Assembly: GCF_027943255.1 (NCBI RefSeq) | Contig: NC_072893.1 | Span: 36,974,001-37,038,000 of the forward strand | Direction of reading: 5' to 3' | DNA length: 64,000 nucleotides | Origin: Anastrepha obliqua | Taxonomy: Eukaryota > Arthropoda > Insecta > Diptera > Tephritidae | Shown here: piece by piece, positions 11,597 to 22,185 of the stretch | Layout of the letters: each line of letters begins with the position of its first letter | Numbering within the stretch: position 1 is the first letter of the stretch | Made by a program: the position numbers and the translations under genes | The notes under the pieces: generated by a model | The model's input: only the letters and a program-made list of their open reading frames with translations | Databases searched by the model: none | What the model was told of the DNA's origin: nothing

Positions 11597-11968
11597 TAGA
11601 ACCGTTCTCTGGTCGCTGGCACCTAAAAGTGTCTTCCACTAACTTTTTTTACGATAAATATTTCTATGCAATATATGAATGTATTGGTCAATAAAAGAAG
11701 AAATACATAAATATTACAAAAAAAAAATTTAAAAGAAAAATGGTAAATAATAAATATTATGTCTAAATTTTCTAAACTATCAACAGCGCAGCTTTCTACT
11801 TACTTTCATCCTTTATTACTTTCTTACTTTTGTGTTTTTTTATGTTTTTTCATTCGTTCGTTTTCCTAACACAATTTTTGTTTTTTTTGCTTAACCAAAA
11901 CTTTTTCAATATTTCAATACTTTTGTATATATATATATATAAATCTATTTCTATATATCTTTTGAAAG
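11597..11968 (+). other. Putative intron, upstream of exon candidate
   Basis: No element is recognised. The segment becomes T-rich from 11815 and ends in TATCTTTTGAAAG, a plausible 3' splice site for the exon that follows. Confidence 0.35.
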
Positions 11969-12118
11969 CTCACACATTCTCGTTCGAAATCTGTATTGAA
12001 GAGTTTACGTTGTCGTTCGTCACGACGCTCCAAATCGAAATCCAAATCGTCGGTTGAATTGTCAACAGCAAATCAAAATGGCGGTGAGACAAATAATGTC
12101 AGTAATGGCGATGAAAAG
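11969..12118 (+). CDS. Candidate host exon, 150 nt, phase 0 on both sides
   Basis: An open segment of exactly 50 codons lies between a T-rich tract ending in AAAG (11968) and a strong donor AAG|GTAAGC (12118/12119). The encoded peptide begins LTHSRSKSVLKSLRCRSSRR, continues with a Lys/Ser-rich stretch (SKSKSKSS) and ends ETNNVSNGDEK. It is thus basic and Ser/Arg-rich at the start, polar and Asn/Gly-rich at the end, which suggests a disordered linker, possibly an alternatively included cassette since its length is a multiple of three and phases are 0/0. It matches no transposon protein I know. I do not recognise the gene. The surrounding sequence in the same frame has stops on both sides. Confidence 0.55.
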
Positions 12119-12809
12119 GTAAGCGACCGATGCGTTACAAATCTACTTACATATGGATGTCGATTTCACTGCCACCCCGTACCTGCCACCTGCATAACGC
12201 ATTACCACCAACGGTCACTCAGGCCATCACTAAACTAAATAAAAATAAAAAAAAAACATTCCTTCAACGAAGTTCATCTCATAACTGTGTAAAACGCATG
12301 CATACCTAATTTCCTCTTTGTGTTTATACATCTGTATGTATGTACTTACTATATATTACCACACCCTCGGAAATAAATATCTAATAATCGTGAAAAATAT
12401 TATGTAACAATAGTAATCACCCACTCCGAAATATTGGCTCTGCACAATACGCAAAAAATAATGTTGCCATTCTAATCAAATCATATGTGGCTGCATATAC
12501 ATGAAATAATTTCTCAGCAGTTGTTTCTATATTAATAAATATTTTACTATATTCACTGACTCTTTGATACTCAAAATATTCAATAAATATGTAACTCCAT
12601 TTCATCAACGCGTTCAAATAATATCCACATCACACCCCTACTCACTCATAACCACCGGATGATTAGTTACACCTGGAGAAAACTTGGTACGAATCGGCTT
12701 ATAACTGGGGAAAATGTGAGACAAAATTCGATGTGTCAATTAGAATTTCATTATTTACACAAATCAATTCATTTCATAAAAAAAATGTAGTTAGTTTAAA
12801 ATAAATAAT
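12119..12809 (+). other. Putative intron after exon candidate
   Basis: No gene or element was recognised. A short (TGTA)-type simple repeat occurs near 12330-12345. Confidence 0.4.
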
Positions 12810-12813
12810 TTAA

Positions 12814-13110
12814 GGGGTTAGGAGTAGTCAGAATTTTCAAAAAACTGGATTTTTTATTTTTGCATTTTCTTAAAGTATAATGTCTTAAAAATATTGTCTA
12901 AAAATTTGAAGTGAATCAGGCAAACACTTTTCGAGTTATTCAATAATTAACAAAGGGCCCTCGGGCGCTCCGGAGCGTTCCCAAAACTTAAAACACCCTT
13001 AAGTCTTTATTAAGTTGCTAGGTAGCCTGCAACAATGTGGATTCGATTTTTTTGGATTTTGTTGCATGCTTAAAATTTTAGCTTATTTACGAGTGTTGCC
13101 TTTTATACAA
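12814..13110. repeat. TTAA/GGGG-type repeat, one end visible
   Basis: It starts TTAA-GGGGTTAGGAGTAGTCAG at 12810, followed by the GTCAGAATTTTCAAAAAAC stretch. It has no coding capacity. The TTAA-GGGG terminus also occurs near 32549 (inverted), 43296 (inverted), 45734 and 62630. A far end was not identified before the SINE tail at 13116. Confidence 0.5.
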
Positions 13111-13115
13111 TACTA

Positions 13116-13166
13116 GCCAAACACCCAAAAAGGGTGTACGCGCCAATTATATAATATATATATATG
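13116..13166 (+). repeat. SINE 3' tail
   Basis: GCCAAACACCCAAAAAGGGT followed by GTACGCGCCAATTAT and a (TA)n tail matches the 3' end of the tRNA-derived SINE at 41235-41550. The ACACCC/GGGTGT pair forms a short hairpin. The rest of the SINE is missing (5' truncation), and a mariner abuts the tail at 13169. Confidence 0.8.
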
Positions 13167-13168
13167 TA

Positions 13169-13669
13169 CCTTCTACTCAAATATGAACGACACGTTATCA
13201 ATAAAACGGTCCGCGGATGACATATGGCAAAAATAAATTTTTTGTTTTTTGGTAAGACTGTTATAAGCTTACATGGCAAATTTCAGCGTGATATGTCACA
13301 TAGTTTGTTTTCTGTGCTACTGTAAACAAGTCAAGCTCGAGTGTGTTCTTCGAATTTAACGATGGAAATTCAAGTTGAACAAAGAATTTGTTTGAAATTT
13401 TGTTATTCCACCAAATTTCGGCTTCAGACGCCTTAAAAATGTTGCAGACAACCTATGGGGACTCTACTCTATCGCGTGCACATGTTTTCCAGTGGTACAA
13501 ATCGTTCAAAGAGGGCCGTACATCAAACCAAAAAACCACGCCAAAGTCGCTCAAAAATTAAGGTTATGCTGACTATTTTTTTCGATTACGAAGGTGTGGT
13601 GCAATCGGAGTTCCTTCCGCAAGGCGGACCGTTTTATTGATAACGTCTCGTTCATATTTGAGCAGAAGA
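13169..13669 (+). mobile_element. Internally deleted mariner, 501 bp, about 45-bp terminal repeats
   Basis: Left end CCTTCTACTCAAATATGAAC is preceded by TA (13167-13168) and runs on to CGTTATCAATAAAACGGT. The right end is its near-perfect inverse, ending at 13669 before TA (13670-13671). Inside, the plus strand starts MEIQVEQRICLKFCYS at 13362 (mariner N-terminus), has a frameshift around 13430-13455, reaches VFQWYKSFKEGRT, and then jumps to KVMLTIFFDYEGVVQSEF (central catalytic domain) at 13558. The stretch with the first catalytic Asp and the whole C-terminal third are deleted. Sequence style is cecropia-like. Confidence 0.88.
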
Positions 13670-13670
13670 T

Positions 13671-14590
13671 ATATAGCTGTACCCGGCGCGCGTTGCTACG
13701 CCAACCACTAAAATAAATTTAATGTAATTCTGGTAGCTTAACTTTTCCACTGGCGCAGCACATTCCAAGGTTTCATTTTTAAATTTGAGTGCATTACAAT
13801 ACATGCAAATTTTATTCATTTTTCCAATGACGACATTTGGATGAAGACTGTATTCATTATTACTGTCATAATGGAATGCACTAAGATTCAAATCAGCGTG
13901 CAGTGTTCGTCTGGATCGAACAGTGCCTAATCGAACATTTTGCAGCCTTCTTTCCCGTAGTTCAGTTCAGTTGTCTCAGAAGAACGGGTCTGATTAGTAT
14001 GTATTCGATCAGTTTCTAACCTTGCTTCTCGTTGTTCAGACGATTCAGACGAATGGGTCTCAGTGGCGTATACTCGAAGATTTCCCAGCCTTGATGCACG
14101 TTGCTCGTCTGCTCTTCTCTTTCGTGCTTGAGGTGTAGATCGGCCAATTGCTCGTCGCTTTGGAGACATAATTATACAGGAACGCCGGATGCTGTTGAAT
14201 TTATAAGATGTCGCCAAGTCGCCGATGGTATACGATGCCAAAAAAAAAAAAAAAACTGCAAAGCAAATGCGTTCGGAATATCAATCAGCAGTCAAGTCCT
14301 TCACATTCATACGCATTCGATGATCTTCGTAAATTCACTGTAGAAAATGAATATAATCAGCTCACAGAAACTATAAATATTTAATCCCATTGAAGTATTT
14401 ATCTAAATTAATTCAGCTGAACGGGACAGAAGTTGCTACTCTGCAGCGCCACCTGGCATCAATCAGCGTGTTCTACAAACCTTATCCGTGGAAAAATACA
14501 TATACAAACCAGTTTTTACAATAATCGGTCCAGTAGTTTTTGAGTTCATCGATGACATGCAGACAAACATTAATTTTTATATATAAGATT
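13671..14590 (-). mobile_element. Helitron fragment with Rep/helicase N-terminal piece
   Basis: The minus strand from 14169 reads MSPKRRAIGRSTPQARKRRA, then repeated SSE(Q/T)REARLET-like units, and later a frame with ICMYCNALKFKNETLECA (about 13770-13830). This arrangement, an Arg-rich repeat N-terminus followed by a CxxC...ALKF segment, is typical of insect Helitron proteins. The outer sequences ATATAGCTGTACCCGGCGCG (13671) and GTCCAGTAGTTTTTGAGTTC...TTTTTATATATAAGA (14528-14587) are of the type found at the edges of such elements. The Rep and helicase domains themselves are absent. About 0.9 kb remain, so this is a deleted, non-autonomous copy. Confidence 0.65.
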
Positions 14591-14639
14591 AAACTTCCTG
14601 CCGGTAGATTTGCAGGCAAAATATATCGCGCGTAGTGCG

Positions 14640-15757
14640 GCAGTAAGACTGAACACTCTAAGTAAGTAAGCTACGCTCACGGCAGATTCAAGGCTGGCAC
14701 TTCGGAGATTCCCGGATTGGTGGACTACGCACTCCCGCCTACACTTGCCATAACAACGTTCACGTCCCTCCTACCGCCAAAGGATGAGTAGGAACGGGAT
14801 GATGTAAGACAGGGCGAGTCTATCCATGCATACGCAGATGGCTCAAAGCTCGAAAGCAGGGTGGGCGAAGGTATATATTCCGAGTATCTGGGGATCTCCT
14901 TTAGTTTTCGGCTCACCGACTACTATGGTGTCTTTCAGGCTGAACTGATGGCAATAATGAAATCCGCGACACTGGTGCAGTTTGATGCGATATCTGGAAA
15001 TGACATTTAGATTTTCACTGACAGCCAGACGGCCATAAAATCCCTCACAAAACAGTCGACAATCTCCAAGGTAGCCATGAAATGCCGCACATCTTTAAAG
15101 AGATGGCTGAGTCATTTCACCTAAAGGTAACATGGGTGCCTGGCCATCGCGGCATAGAGGGTAACTGTAGAGCCGATGAACTAGCGAGACTCGGCACCAA
15201 GTTGACCGATGAGTACATAGACAATGACATAGGCATACCCTTTCAAACACGCAAGCTACTTATCCTTGAAGAAATCGTCAGGAAAGCACACGAAAGATGG
15301 CGTAATGATGACACCTGCAAAATCGGCCGTCAACTGTGGCCGACTCTCAATGCTAAACGTACAGAATCTTTGCCAAAATAGGCACAGCCTTAGCACACTG
15401 ATTTCAGTCATAACGGGGCACGGCCTAATAAGTAGATACGTCTAAAGGATGGATGTGCAAACACATGACTTCTGTAGAAGTTGTTTAGATGAGGACGAGG
15501 ACGAGGAAGAGACAATTTCGCACCTACTGTGCCACTGTCCTGCTCCATCCAGACGTAGATTAACCATTTTAGGTAGAAATTTTTTTTAATGAATTGGAAG
15601 ATCTCAGTACTTTCGAAATCAGGGATCTTCTAAAAAAATTTAAAAGTGCACACAGGTTTATGAGAGATAAGGACAAGTAACCAATGCGGCATCACAATGG
15701 GCTTCATAGTATGAGTGTGTCCCACAAGACGACCGTTTCAAATTAACCTAACTTAGC
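14640..15757 (+). pseudogene. LINE fragment: RNase H domain, Cys/His tail, 3' end
   Basis: Plus-strand blocks in order: ADGSKLESRVGEGIYS (14830, first RNase H Asp), FQAELMAIMKSATL (14936), an in-frame stop TAG at 15008-15010, FTDSQTAIKSLTKQS (15016), then WVPGHRGIEGNCRADELAR (15132-15190) with the last catalytic Asp, and a Cys/His segment CRSCLDEDED...SHLLCHCPA (15476-15545). The 3' end is AATTAACCTAACTTA near 15745-15757. The reverse transcriptase is missing (5' truncation). RNase H points to the R1/I/LOA side of non-LTR elements, not to a clade in particular. Confidence 0.82.
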
Positions 15758-16075
15758 CTTATTTTGTTTGTGATGGGAACCAGGATATGTGCCAGTTGCT
15801 TCATTTATACTGGCCAGGATATCCTTCCCCGCACTATTCTCAGCAGTTATTACACTGCCTAGGTAGGTAAAATCTTCTACTTGTTTAATTCCTTTGCCAT
15901 GAAGCATAAAATTGTTGTAAATTTTCGTGTTCATTTGTATTGATTTCGTTTTGTCGATATTGACTTCAAGGCCAAAAATTTACCCGACCCGACACACAGA
16001 GCGTTGAGTTTTACTTGCTCGTCAGAGTGCTTTATTGATTATAAGCTAATGTCATTCGCATAAGCGAGGTCTTCT
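15758..16075 (-). pseudogene. LINE reverse transcriptase fragment
   Basis: The minus strand reads DLAYANDISL (degenerate YADD box, near 16055), then KSISTKRNQ, NNFMLHGKGIKQVEDFTYLG and SVITAENSAGKDILASINEA. This is the segment of a non-LTR reverse transcriptase just after the catalytic YADD; the second Asp of the box is Asn-shifted (AND). The same LINE family probably supplies the fragments at 25600, 51575 and 63840. It is cut on its upstream side by the mariner at 16077, and the other side abuts the 3' end of the opposed LINE. Confidence 0.72.
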
Positions 16076-16076
16076 A

Positions 16077-17130
16077 CAGGGTCTGGCACTCGAAGTGTAA
16101 GCAATTAAAAAGTCCATACATTTATTTTAGAAAATTACTTTTATTCGATTCAAAATAAAAAATGTGTTAAAATAATACAAAATTAAGAATCAATTTACTT
16201 TTTCTCAATATGACCACCTTTTGGCTTGACTGTCGCCTCGAGACGGTCCAGAAACAAATCGCAAGCTTCCCGAATGTGACTTGCAGGTATTTTGGCCCAC
16301 TCGCGGACAATGGCTTTTTTCAGCGCCTCGAGACTGGTGAATCATTTAGTTCGGACCTTGCTCTCCAAAATGGTCCAAAAAGATTAATCCATCGGATTCA
16401 CGTCTGGTCAATTTGAGAGCCATTGTGTGGACGTCATGAAGTTCGGAACTTTCGAGTTTTGTGAGATGGCCCACGGCTTCAAAGCAACCTCCAGAAAGCC
16501 CTATCGTTTTGAGAGCTTACGGGTTGCTCAATTTGAAACATTTTCTCGTCAGAAAACACAATGTTCGGAAATTGATCGCTTTCGGTCAAGTGAAGCAACT
16601 CCTTCGCTCTCTTAAGTCTGACTTGTTGCTGCTTTGGTGTGAGATCATGCGCCTTTGGGTCTTGTAACGCTTGACTTTGAGTTAATTTTTCAGTATGCGG
16701 CGGATGTTACGGTCAGATATTTTCAGCTTTTTCGCCATTTGATTGTCACTTCGCTCAAGTCGCTTCTTTTTTGAACCATTTCCCGTGACGTTGCAGTCTT
16801 TTGATGACCAACTCCATGACGTTTCGCGATGCTACCAGTATCATTGTAACGAGTAATGGTGCGATAAACAAACACTTTTTTTAATTTAAGGTACTCGAGC
16901 TCACAAAAAATCGCTGGTTGTGATTATCCAGCCAAATATAATGCAATCATACTATTACGTTTGAAATCCATTACTGATTTTCTTTTTTCGCGTTTGTTCT
17001 CGGCAAAATGCTTCCGCGCGCTTGCAAACAATACTCTGGAGTGTCATTTAGCCAACTATCAGACAGCTGATGCCCGTGCATCAGTAGCGCGAGCGGTCGA
17101 AGTTGGTTACACTTTAAGTGCCGGACCCTC
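16077..17130 (-). mobile_element. maT-like mariner, 1054 bp, degenerate
   Basis: Terminal repeats CAGGGTCTGGCACTCGAAGT (16077) and the inverse of GAGGGTCCGGCACTTAAAGT (to 17130), with TA on both sides (16075-16076, 17131-17132). The minus strand is homologous over most of its length to the copy at 33822-35103, which encodes a DD37D/38D-type transposase, but no long frame survives here. The element sits in a LINE fragment and was itself hit at its right TA by the hAT element at 17136. Confidence 0.85.
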
Positions 17131-17254
17131 TAGATCAGGGGTAGCCAAACGGTGGACTATTAGTCCAGTCGATCGTGGCAAGTCAAAAAAATATAAATAC
17201 AATATACATACGTGGAACAGACTGCGCAACACTGCTGCACGCATTAAAGGTGGT

Positions 17255-17340
17255 AAACTATCGACACTATCGATGGTTGAGCACTATCGAGTCGACCTAC
17301 TATTGATAGTTCTGCACTACTGATAGTGTTCGATAGTGCC
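17255..17340. promoter_or_regulatory. Subterminal ACTATCGA motif cluster of the hAT element
   Basis: Within 85 bp there are three ACTATCGA motifs in direct orientation, one TCGATAGT in inverse orientation, and two near copies (TTGATAGT, CTGATAGT). Such subterminal repeats are transposase-binding sites in hAT elements. They also resemble the TATCGATA element bound by the BED-finger protein DREF in flies. Binding is inferred. Confidence 0.5.
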
Positions 17341-17862
17341 ACCGACAGTTTTATTTACACATCACTGAAATAAATTGCACGTTTATTCATTTGTAGCGTC
17401 GCTTGGCTTGTGAAAGTAATTTTGTTGAGTGCAGTGAGAATTGTTTTACTTAAAATTAAACAAAAAAAAAGCATCATCTTGTATCATTTTTCAATCGCCG
17501 TTCCGTCACGTTATTTATCCTCTCTTCTACGCAGTACAGCTCTCTTTTGTTTTCGGCTCGTTATCGCCATTTTCAAGCCTTTAGTTGACGAGGCCTGGTT
17601 GACGACAGACTAGCGCGAACCGATATAATTCACGATTAGACTGCATCGCCCCTCATAGGTACCTACGCTATGGATAAGTGGTTGAAAAGAAACGCTGAAG
17701 GAATATCAAATGAAGAAAGAAATGTTCATGAAGGTTCATCAAATGAAGTAAGATCATATTTTTGATATTTTTACTATTGCAAACGAACCTCTTATAAATC
17801 CTACCTATCGACGCCGTTCAAGATAAGGAATTCAGGGAATTTATCTAGAAAATCTAGAAATT

Positions 17863-18354
17863 AAGGCAGTGGTATCAGACTTCGAAATTCGCTTTAGTGA
17901 TTTCAAAAAAATTGAGAAGTTGGTCGAATTCATCAGTTATCCGTTTAATAATTCCATTGATCATAGTGATATCTATGAAATAGCTACAAAATTTGCAGAT
18001 ACATTTCAAGTGGACCACATGATACTTCAAAACGAAATTATAACTCTGCGCTGCGACATATTTCTAAAAGCAAGATTATCCTCAGGTCTAGATTTCTGGG
18101 CAATGGTTTCCAACGAAAAATATCCAAATTTGAAGAAATGTGTTGAACAACTGCATTCGTGTTTTGGTTCAACATATTTATGTGAGTCAACATTTTCGTA
18201 CTTAAAACAAACAAAAAAAAAACATCGTTCTGGCTTGACAGACGCTCATACATTGGACTCTTTAAGGTTGACAATTTCCAACTACAAACCTGATTTTGCT
18301 AATCTAGTAGAAGATGCTCAGACCCAATGCTCACACGAATGCTCAACTAAATAA
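17863..18354 (+). pseudogene. hAT transposase C-terminal (dimerisation) domain
   Basis: An open frame of about 160 codons follows a stop at 17854-17856. It contains YPNLKKCVEQLHSCFGSTYL and CESTFSYLKQTKKKHRSGLT, followed by LRLTISNYKPDF: the hAT dimerisation region in the style of the ZBED5/FAM200/GTF2IRD2-related (Charlie-like) group. The expected BED zinc finger and RNase H-like catalytic residues upstream are missing, and no proper ATG precedes it in frame. It would encode only the tail of a transposase. Confidence 0.85.
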
Positions 18355-18538
18355 GTAGTTTTTTAGAGTAATTTTTATGTTTTTCTTCTTAATAAAATAA
18401 AAAGACTACATAATTGTGTACTGAACTATGCTGCTTTATTAAGGTTTTCAAGAAGTATGTAATTGGTAGATCCCACAGGGTGTCGTCAGTGAACAGTAGA
18501 TCTTGGGTCTAATCAAGTTGGCCATCCCTGCTCTAGAT

Positions 18539-19615
18539 GTTCGGTGAAGTTCCTGTATTTATTTACAAATTTCAGTGTTACGAGTATTTTGGTAGCTCCA
18601 ACGTAAACGCACTCGAACAACTCTTTCTCCTTGGACCGACGCCACCGAAACTGCTATGCACTCTGTTGCATAGTGTAATTAGCTGAAAGACTAGGCTACA
18701 TACTTTTGAACCAAAAAGCGATTTACAGTTGCATACCCATTTGATCTAAATTTGAGAGTAATCGCTAAAAAGTTTCACGGGACAACTAAGTAAGCAGATC
18801 AAGTCACACACACACACATATATACATACATTCGTTGTCTGGTTTATGTGTATGTATGTATGCAAATTTATAAGTGTACGGCAATAAATAATTGTATGGC
18901 AAATTTCACACATTGGCTATGAAAAATTAAGAGCTTTTATTGCAGAAAACGAGTGTGTATGTATGTATGTATGTATGTACATGGGATGTATAATTGCTTA
19001 TATGACTACCAAAAAAACCGCTCTGGTAACCTATAAAAAAATTAGTTGCGCATACAGTTAGTACACGAAATTTCGTAAGAAGGCAGTAGAAAATCAAACA
19101 TTAAACTCATTTTTTTCTAACTAACCGCAAATATCTAAGTTTATATGTATGCATTTACATATATATCTATATACATGCGCGCATACCTACATAGATAAAC
19201 CTTTATGTAACATCTTTGTGCAGTCTTGAACTTAGTTTAGTAAATTTTACTTTTTTATTTTAATTTTTTAAAATTCATTAAAATTGAATTGAAAAGACAC
19301 CGCAAAGCTAATAAAATCTGCTAAAGGGCTTGCCGTTAAGCCATTCAACGTGACTTAAACAAGGTGGCAATCGCATATGTGCATATCAATGTACATATGT
19401 ATAGGTGTAGTAGCATCATTACAGGTTTTTGTGTTGTAACAAAAATGCTTACATACATTTCAATAAGCCACGTGCTGTAACAGCTGCTGGTGCCAGACAG
19501 TTGACAGCCATATTATTAAAGCTCTTCTAAGCTAATAAGCCAAACTAATTGCCAAATCTCTTGTTTTCGCGCGAATAAAATATATTTGGTGTCTTATTCA
19601 ATCTTAAAGCATATA
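18539..19615. other. Non-coding stretch with microsatellites
   Basis: (CACA)n near 18807-18820 and (TATG)n at 18956-18980. No coding or terminal-repeat signal. Confidence 0.5.
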
Positions 19616-19690
19616 CAGGGTACGACACTCGAAGTGTAACCAATTAAAAAGTCCATAAATTTAGTTTGGAATATTACTTTTAATCTACTT
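19616..19690 (-). mobile_element. maT-like mariner terminus fragment, 75 bp
   Basis: CAGGGTACGACACTCGAAGT then GTAACCAATTAAAAAGTCC follows TA at 19614-19615 and matches the left ends of the elements at 16077 and 33822. The rest of the element is missing; LINE sequence begins right after, so a deletion joined them. Confidence 0.75.
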
Positions 19691-20345
19691 AGCATACCCG
19701 TGACCTTTGCTGCTTTGGTAGCCGCAAGCCGTATCTGGGCCCAGAAAGTAAGCCTGCAGTCAAGTTGAATACCTAAGTATTTCACTACTTTTTGAGTCAC
19801 TAAAGACATGTCGCCTATTTGCATGCTGACCTTGAGTGTCATAAGGATGACTCCGGTTTTATGTTTGGCGAGTTCCAGGCCGTGATCCTCAAGCCATATT
19901 TGCGTCCTTATCATGACTTGGTTCAGCTTCCTTCTAGCGTCCTCAGTGTCCCGAGCTGTTATGACCGCAACTATATCGTACGCGTATCCCACTAGATATG
20001 TGGCTTCTGGCATTTCTATGCTCAATATCTCGTCGTATCTCAGATTCCAGAGATGGGGGCCGAGAATAGATCCTTGAGCTGCGCCAGACGTTATCGCTTT
20101 TGTTTTCTGAGCATCTGGTGAGTCGTACAACAGTTCACGCTCACTCAGGAATCACTCACTGGAGAATCCTTAGCAGGTATGCAGGTATTCAAAACCTTTC
20201 TGCCTTTATAATATCTATCCATCGTAGGCTGTTAAAGGCGTTTCGTACTTCAAGCGTTGCCAGAACGGTCATGCGGTTCGGGTAGTGGCGTTCGCGTTGG
20301 AGGACATTTGGCTCCCACAAGACGACGCAAGTTGCCATACTGTCA
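19690..20345 (-). pseudogene. LINE reverse transcriptase palm fragment
   Basis: The minus strand carries SGAAQGSILGPHLWNLRYDE (finger/palm motif), LVGYAYDIVAVITARDTEDA where the YADD box reads YAYD, GLELAKHKTGVILMT, and VKYLGIQLDCRLTFWAQI. Upstream pieces (about 20150-20345) match RNAFNSLRW-type sequence in other frames. The first catalytic Asp of YADD is replaced by Tyr, so the enzyme would be inactive. It is truncated on both sides. The style is that of RNase H-bearing LINEs (R1/LOA-like). Confidence 0.82.
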
Positions 20346-20960
20346 TATGTGCAGATTTATAGGAAAAGTAGTCAAAAATGGGTTAGAATGTGGGACCACG
20401 GCGGATTTATGCCGGATATTATATTAAAAAAATAAATGCCATGCAATTTTTTGTCAGATTAAAATATCAAAAAAAAAAAAATTTGTTCCACCAATATTTC
20501 TTTTTGTATTATTATTATTTTCAGTTCTCAAGCTCTTCATAAAACAGCCCATATAACAGAAAAACATTTATGTATGTTCGCGATCGTAGTATTTGATAGC
20601 AGCCTCCGTCATTTTACTAATACAGCAGGCATTACTAACCGGCACGATAGATTTTCTCACTTCAAAGTGCCCTTTGACTCCTTTCGTTTTCTCAGTAATC
20701 CCCCAAACTAAAATTTTTCTGCCCACTAAGGTGGCCGTATACTGTATATTCTAAAAAGCGTTGCGAGTGTTAAAATGCGCGCGAACAACAATTATTTCGT
20801 ATTTGTCATGCATATTTCTCAGAGCATCTCTAATGAGTAATCACGCCCTGCAACTACCTCTGTATGTGTGTATGTATACATAAATGTCGTTTCACTGGTT
20901 TTTAATTTTCGCTAATTGCAAGAGTCGTAAAGGCATCTATTAAAATTAAAATATATGCAT
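20346..20960. other. No recognisable feature
   Basis: AT-rich sequence without coding, terminal repeats or RNA motifs. Confidence 0.45.
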
Positions 20961-20963
20961 GTA

Positions 20964-21419
20964 CACTAGGGCGGCTCGATTTAAAAATCGTTCATTGCTC
21001 TGTGAAAATCGTATTCTAGGGATCAAAATAAGAAGCTTTGCCGAAGGAACCATACCTCTAAAACGAATTCTGATGTCCCCCAATTTGGGTCGAACGAAAA
21101 ATCCCACTTTGACTCATTTAGAGTGCTCCAATCGAGTCCAAATGTATGACCGACCCCCACTAACCTTGGACGGCCGATCCACCCATGCCAGTGGCACACC
21201 CCCTGGAACTCCCCTGAGGGAATCATTTCAAAATATCACCATTTCTGGCCTTTGCATGAGAAAAGAAACTAAAAAGTTCGACCCAAATTGGAGGACATCA
21301 GAATTCGTTTTAGAGGTATGGTTCCTTCGGCAAAGTTTCTTATTTTGATCCCTAGAATACGATTTTCACAAAGCAATGGGCGATTTTTTTGCCTCCCCAC
21401 AAATCGACCCGGCCTAATG
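20964..21419. mobile_element. Foldback MITE, 456 bp, long inverted arms
   Basis: Two arms of about 140-150 bp (about 20964-21110 and 21270-21419) are near-perfect inverse copies around a spacer of about 160 bp; for example GGGATCAAAATAAGAAGCTT at 21019 is mirrored by the inverse of GGGATCAAAATAAGAAACTT at 21334. Ends CACTAGGGCGG and the inverse CATTAGGCCGG touch TA at 20962-20963 and 21420-21421. The open frames on both strands, which even share the peptide VLEVWFLRQSFLF, result from the palindrome and are not genes. Superfamily unknown; TA duplication suits Tc1/mariner. Confidence 0.85.
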
Positions 21420-21420
21420 T

Positions 21421-22185
21421 ACACACATACAAATATGTATACACATATGTACATACATACATACATACATATATGCACTTTCAAGTCATGTACTAACAAC
21501 TTACTTAGCGCTGCATTTATAAACCTAGTAATTATTTACGAATGTATGTACGCACTTGAAAATGTATTGCAGCCTTAAGACTACATTAAAACAAAATTCT
21601 AAGCAAATAAGCTAACCGCCAATAAATCGCCTCAAACACTCATACATAGTTCCCAGAATTTCATACAAAGCTGTGACGAGTGTGGGTAACTATGTAATCT
21701 CGAAATGGTAGTGCACCCCCACCTATACATACGTAGTTATGTATGTATGTATGGATATGCATGCGTATGCGTACGTGTATCCCACCCACTACTCACTTTT
21801 AACTGCATAACAAAGACTTTCTCTGCTCGTAATCGAAGCTCCCTGTGAAAAGTTCTCACTTTATGGCGTTAACTGTTTAAAAATATTATAGCAAAGTGGA
21901 GACAGACAACTGGATGCACAACTGAAAGCACATGCAAGCGCTTAGTGAAGTTTCAAACCAACGTAGTTTGTGTAAAAGCTTTTGAAGCTTTTTTATAGCT
22001 TGTGCGTCTGGTGTCTCCCACAAATTGTAACTAACAAATATGCAACTCTATTTCGAAGGGTAGCCATATACACTAAAAAATAATTCAATTATTTAACGTA
22101 GTAAAATATTATTAATAATAATAATAAAATAACAAAATAATGATACAAATTATTTACTCACAATCAAATTTGCATTGTTTTTTTT
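21421..22185. other. Non-coding stretch with CATA microsatellites
   Basis: (CATA)n runs at 21441-21472 and 21733-21760. Nothing else recognisable. Confidence 0.5.

Larger units (their letters stand above)
17136..18530 (+). mobile_element. hAT element, internally deleted, perfect 8-bp duplication
   Basis: Ends CAGGGGTAGCCAA and the inverse of CAGGGATGGCCAA, flanked by identical CTCTAGAT at 17128-17135 and 18531-18538, the 8-bp target duplication of the hAT superfamily. ATG at 17670 opens MDKWLKRNAEGISNEERN, like the start of Charlie/ZBED-type hAT transposases, and after a large deletion the C-terminal dimerisation domain follows. A cluster of ACTATCGA-like motifs lies at 17255-17340 as subterminal repeats. 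The perfect duplication suggests a fairly young insertion. Confidence 0.93.

Noticed and set aside
20959..21499. Open frames of 129, 96, 76 and 67 codons on both strands
   Set aside because: They are produced by the arms of the foldback element and repeat the same peptide on opposite strands; no codon bias or known domain.
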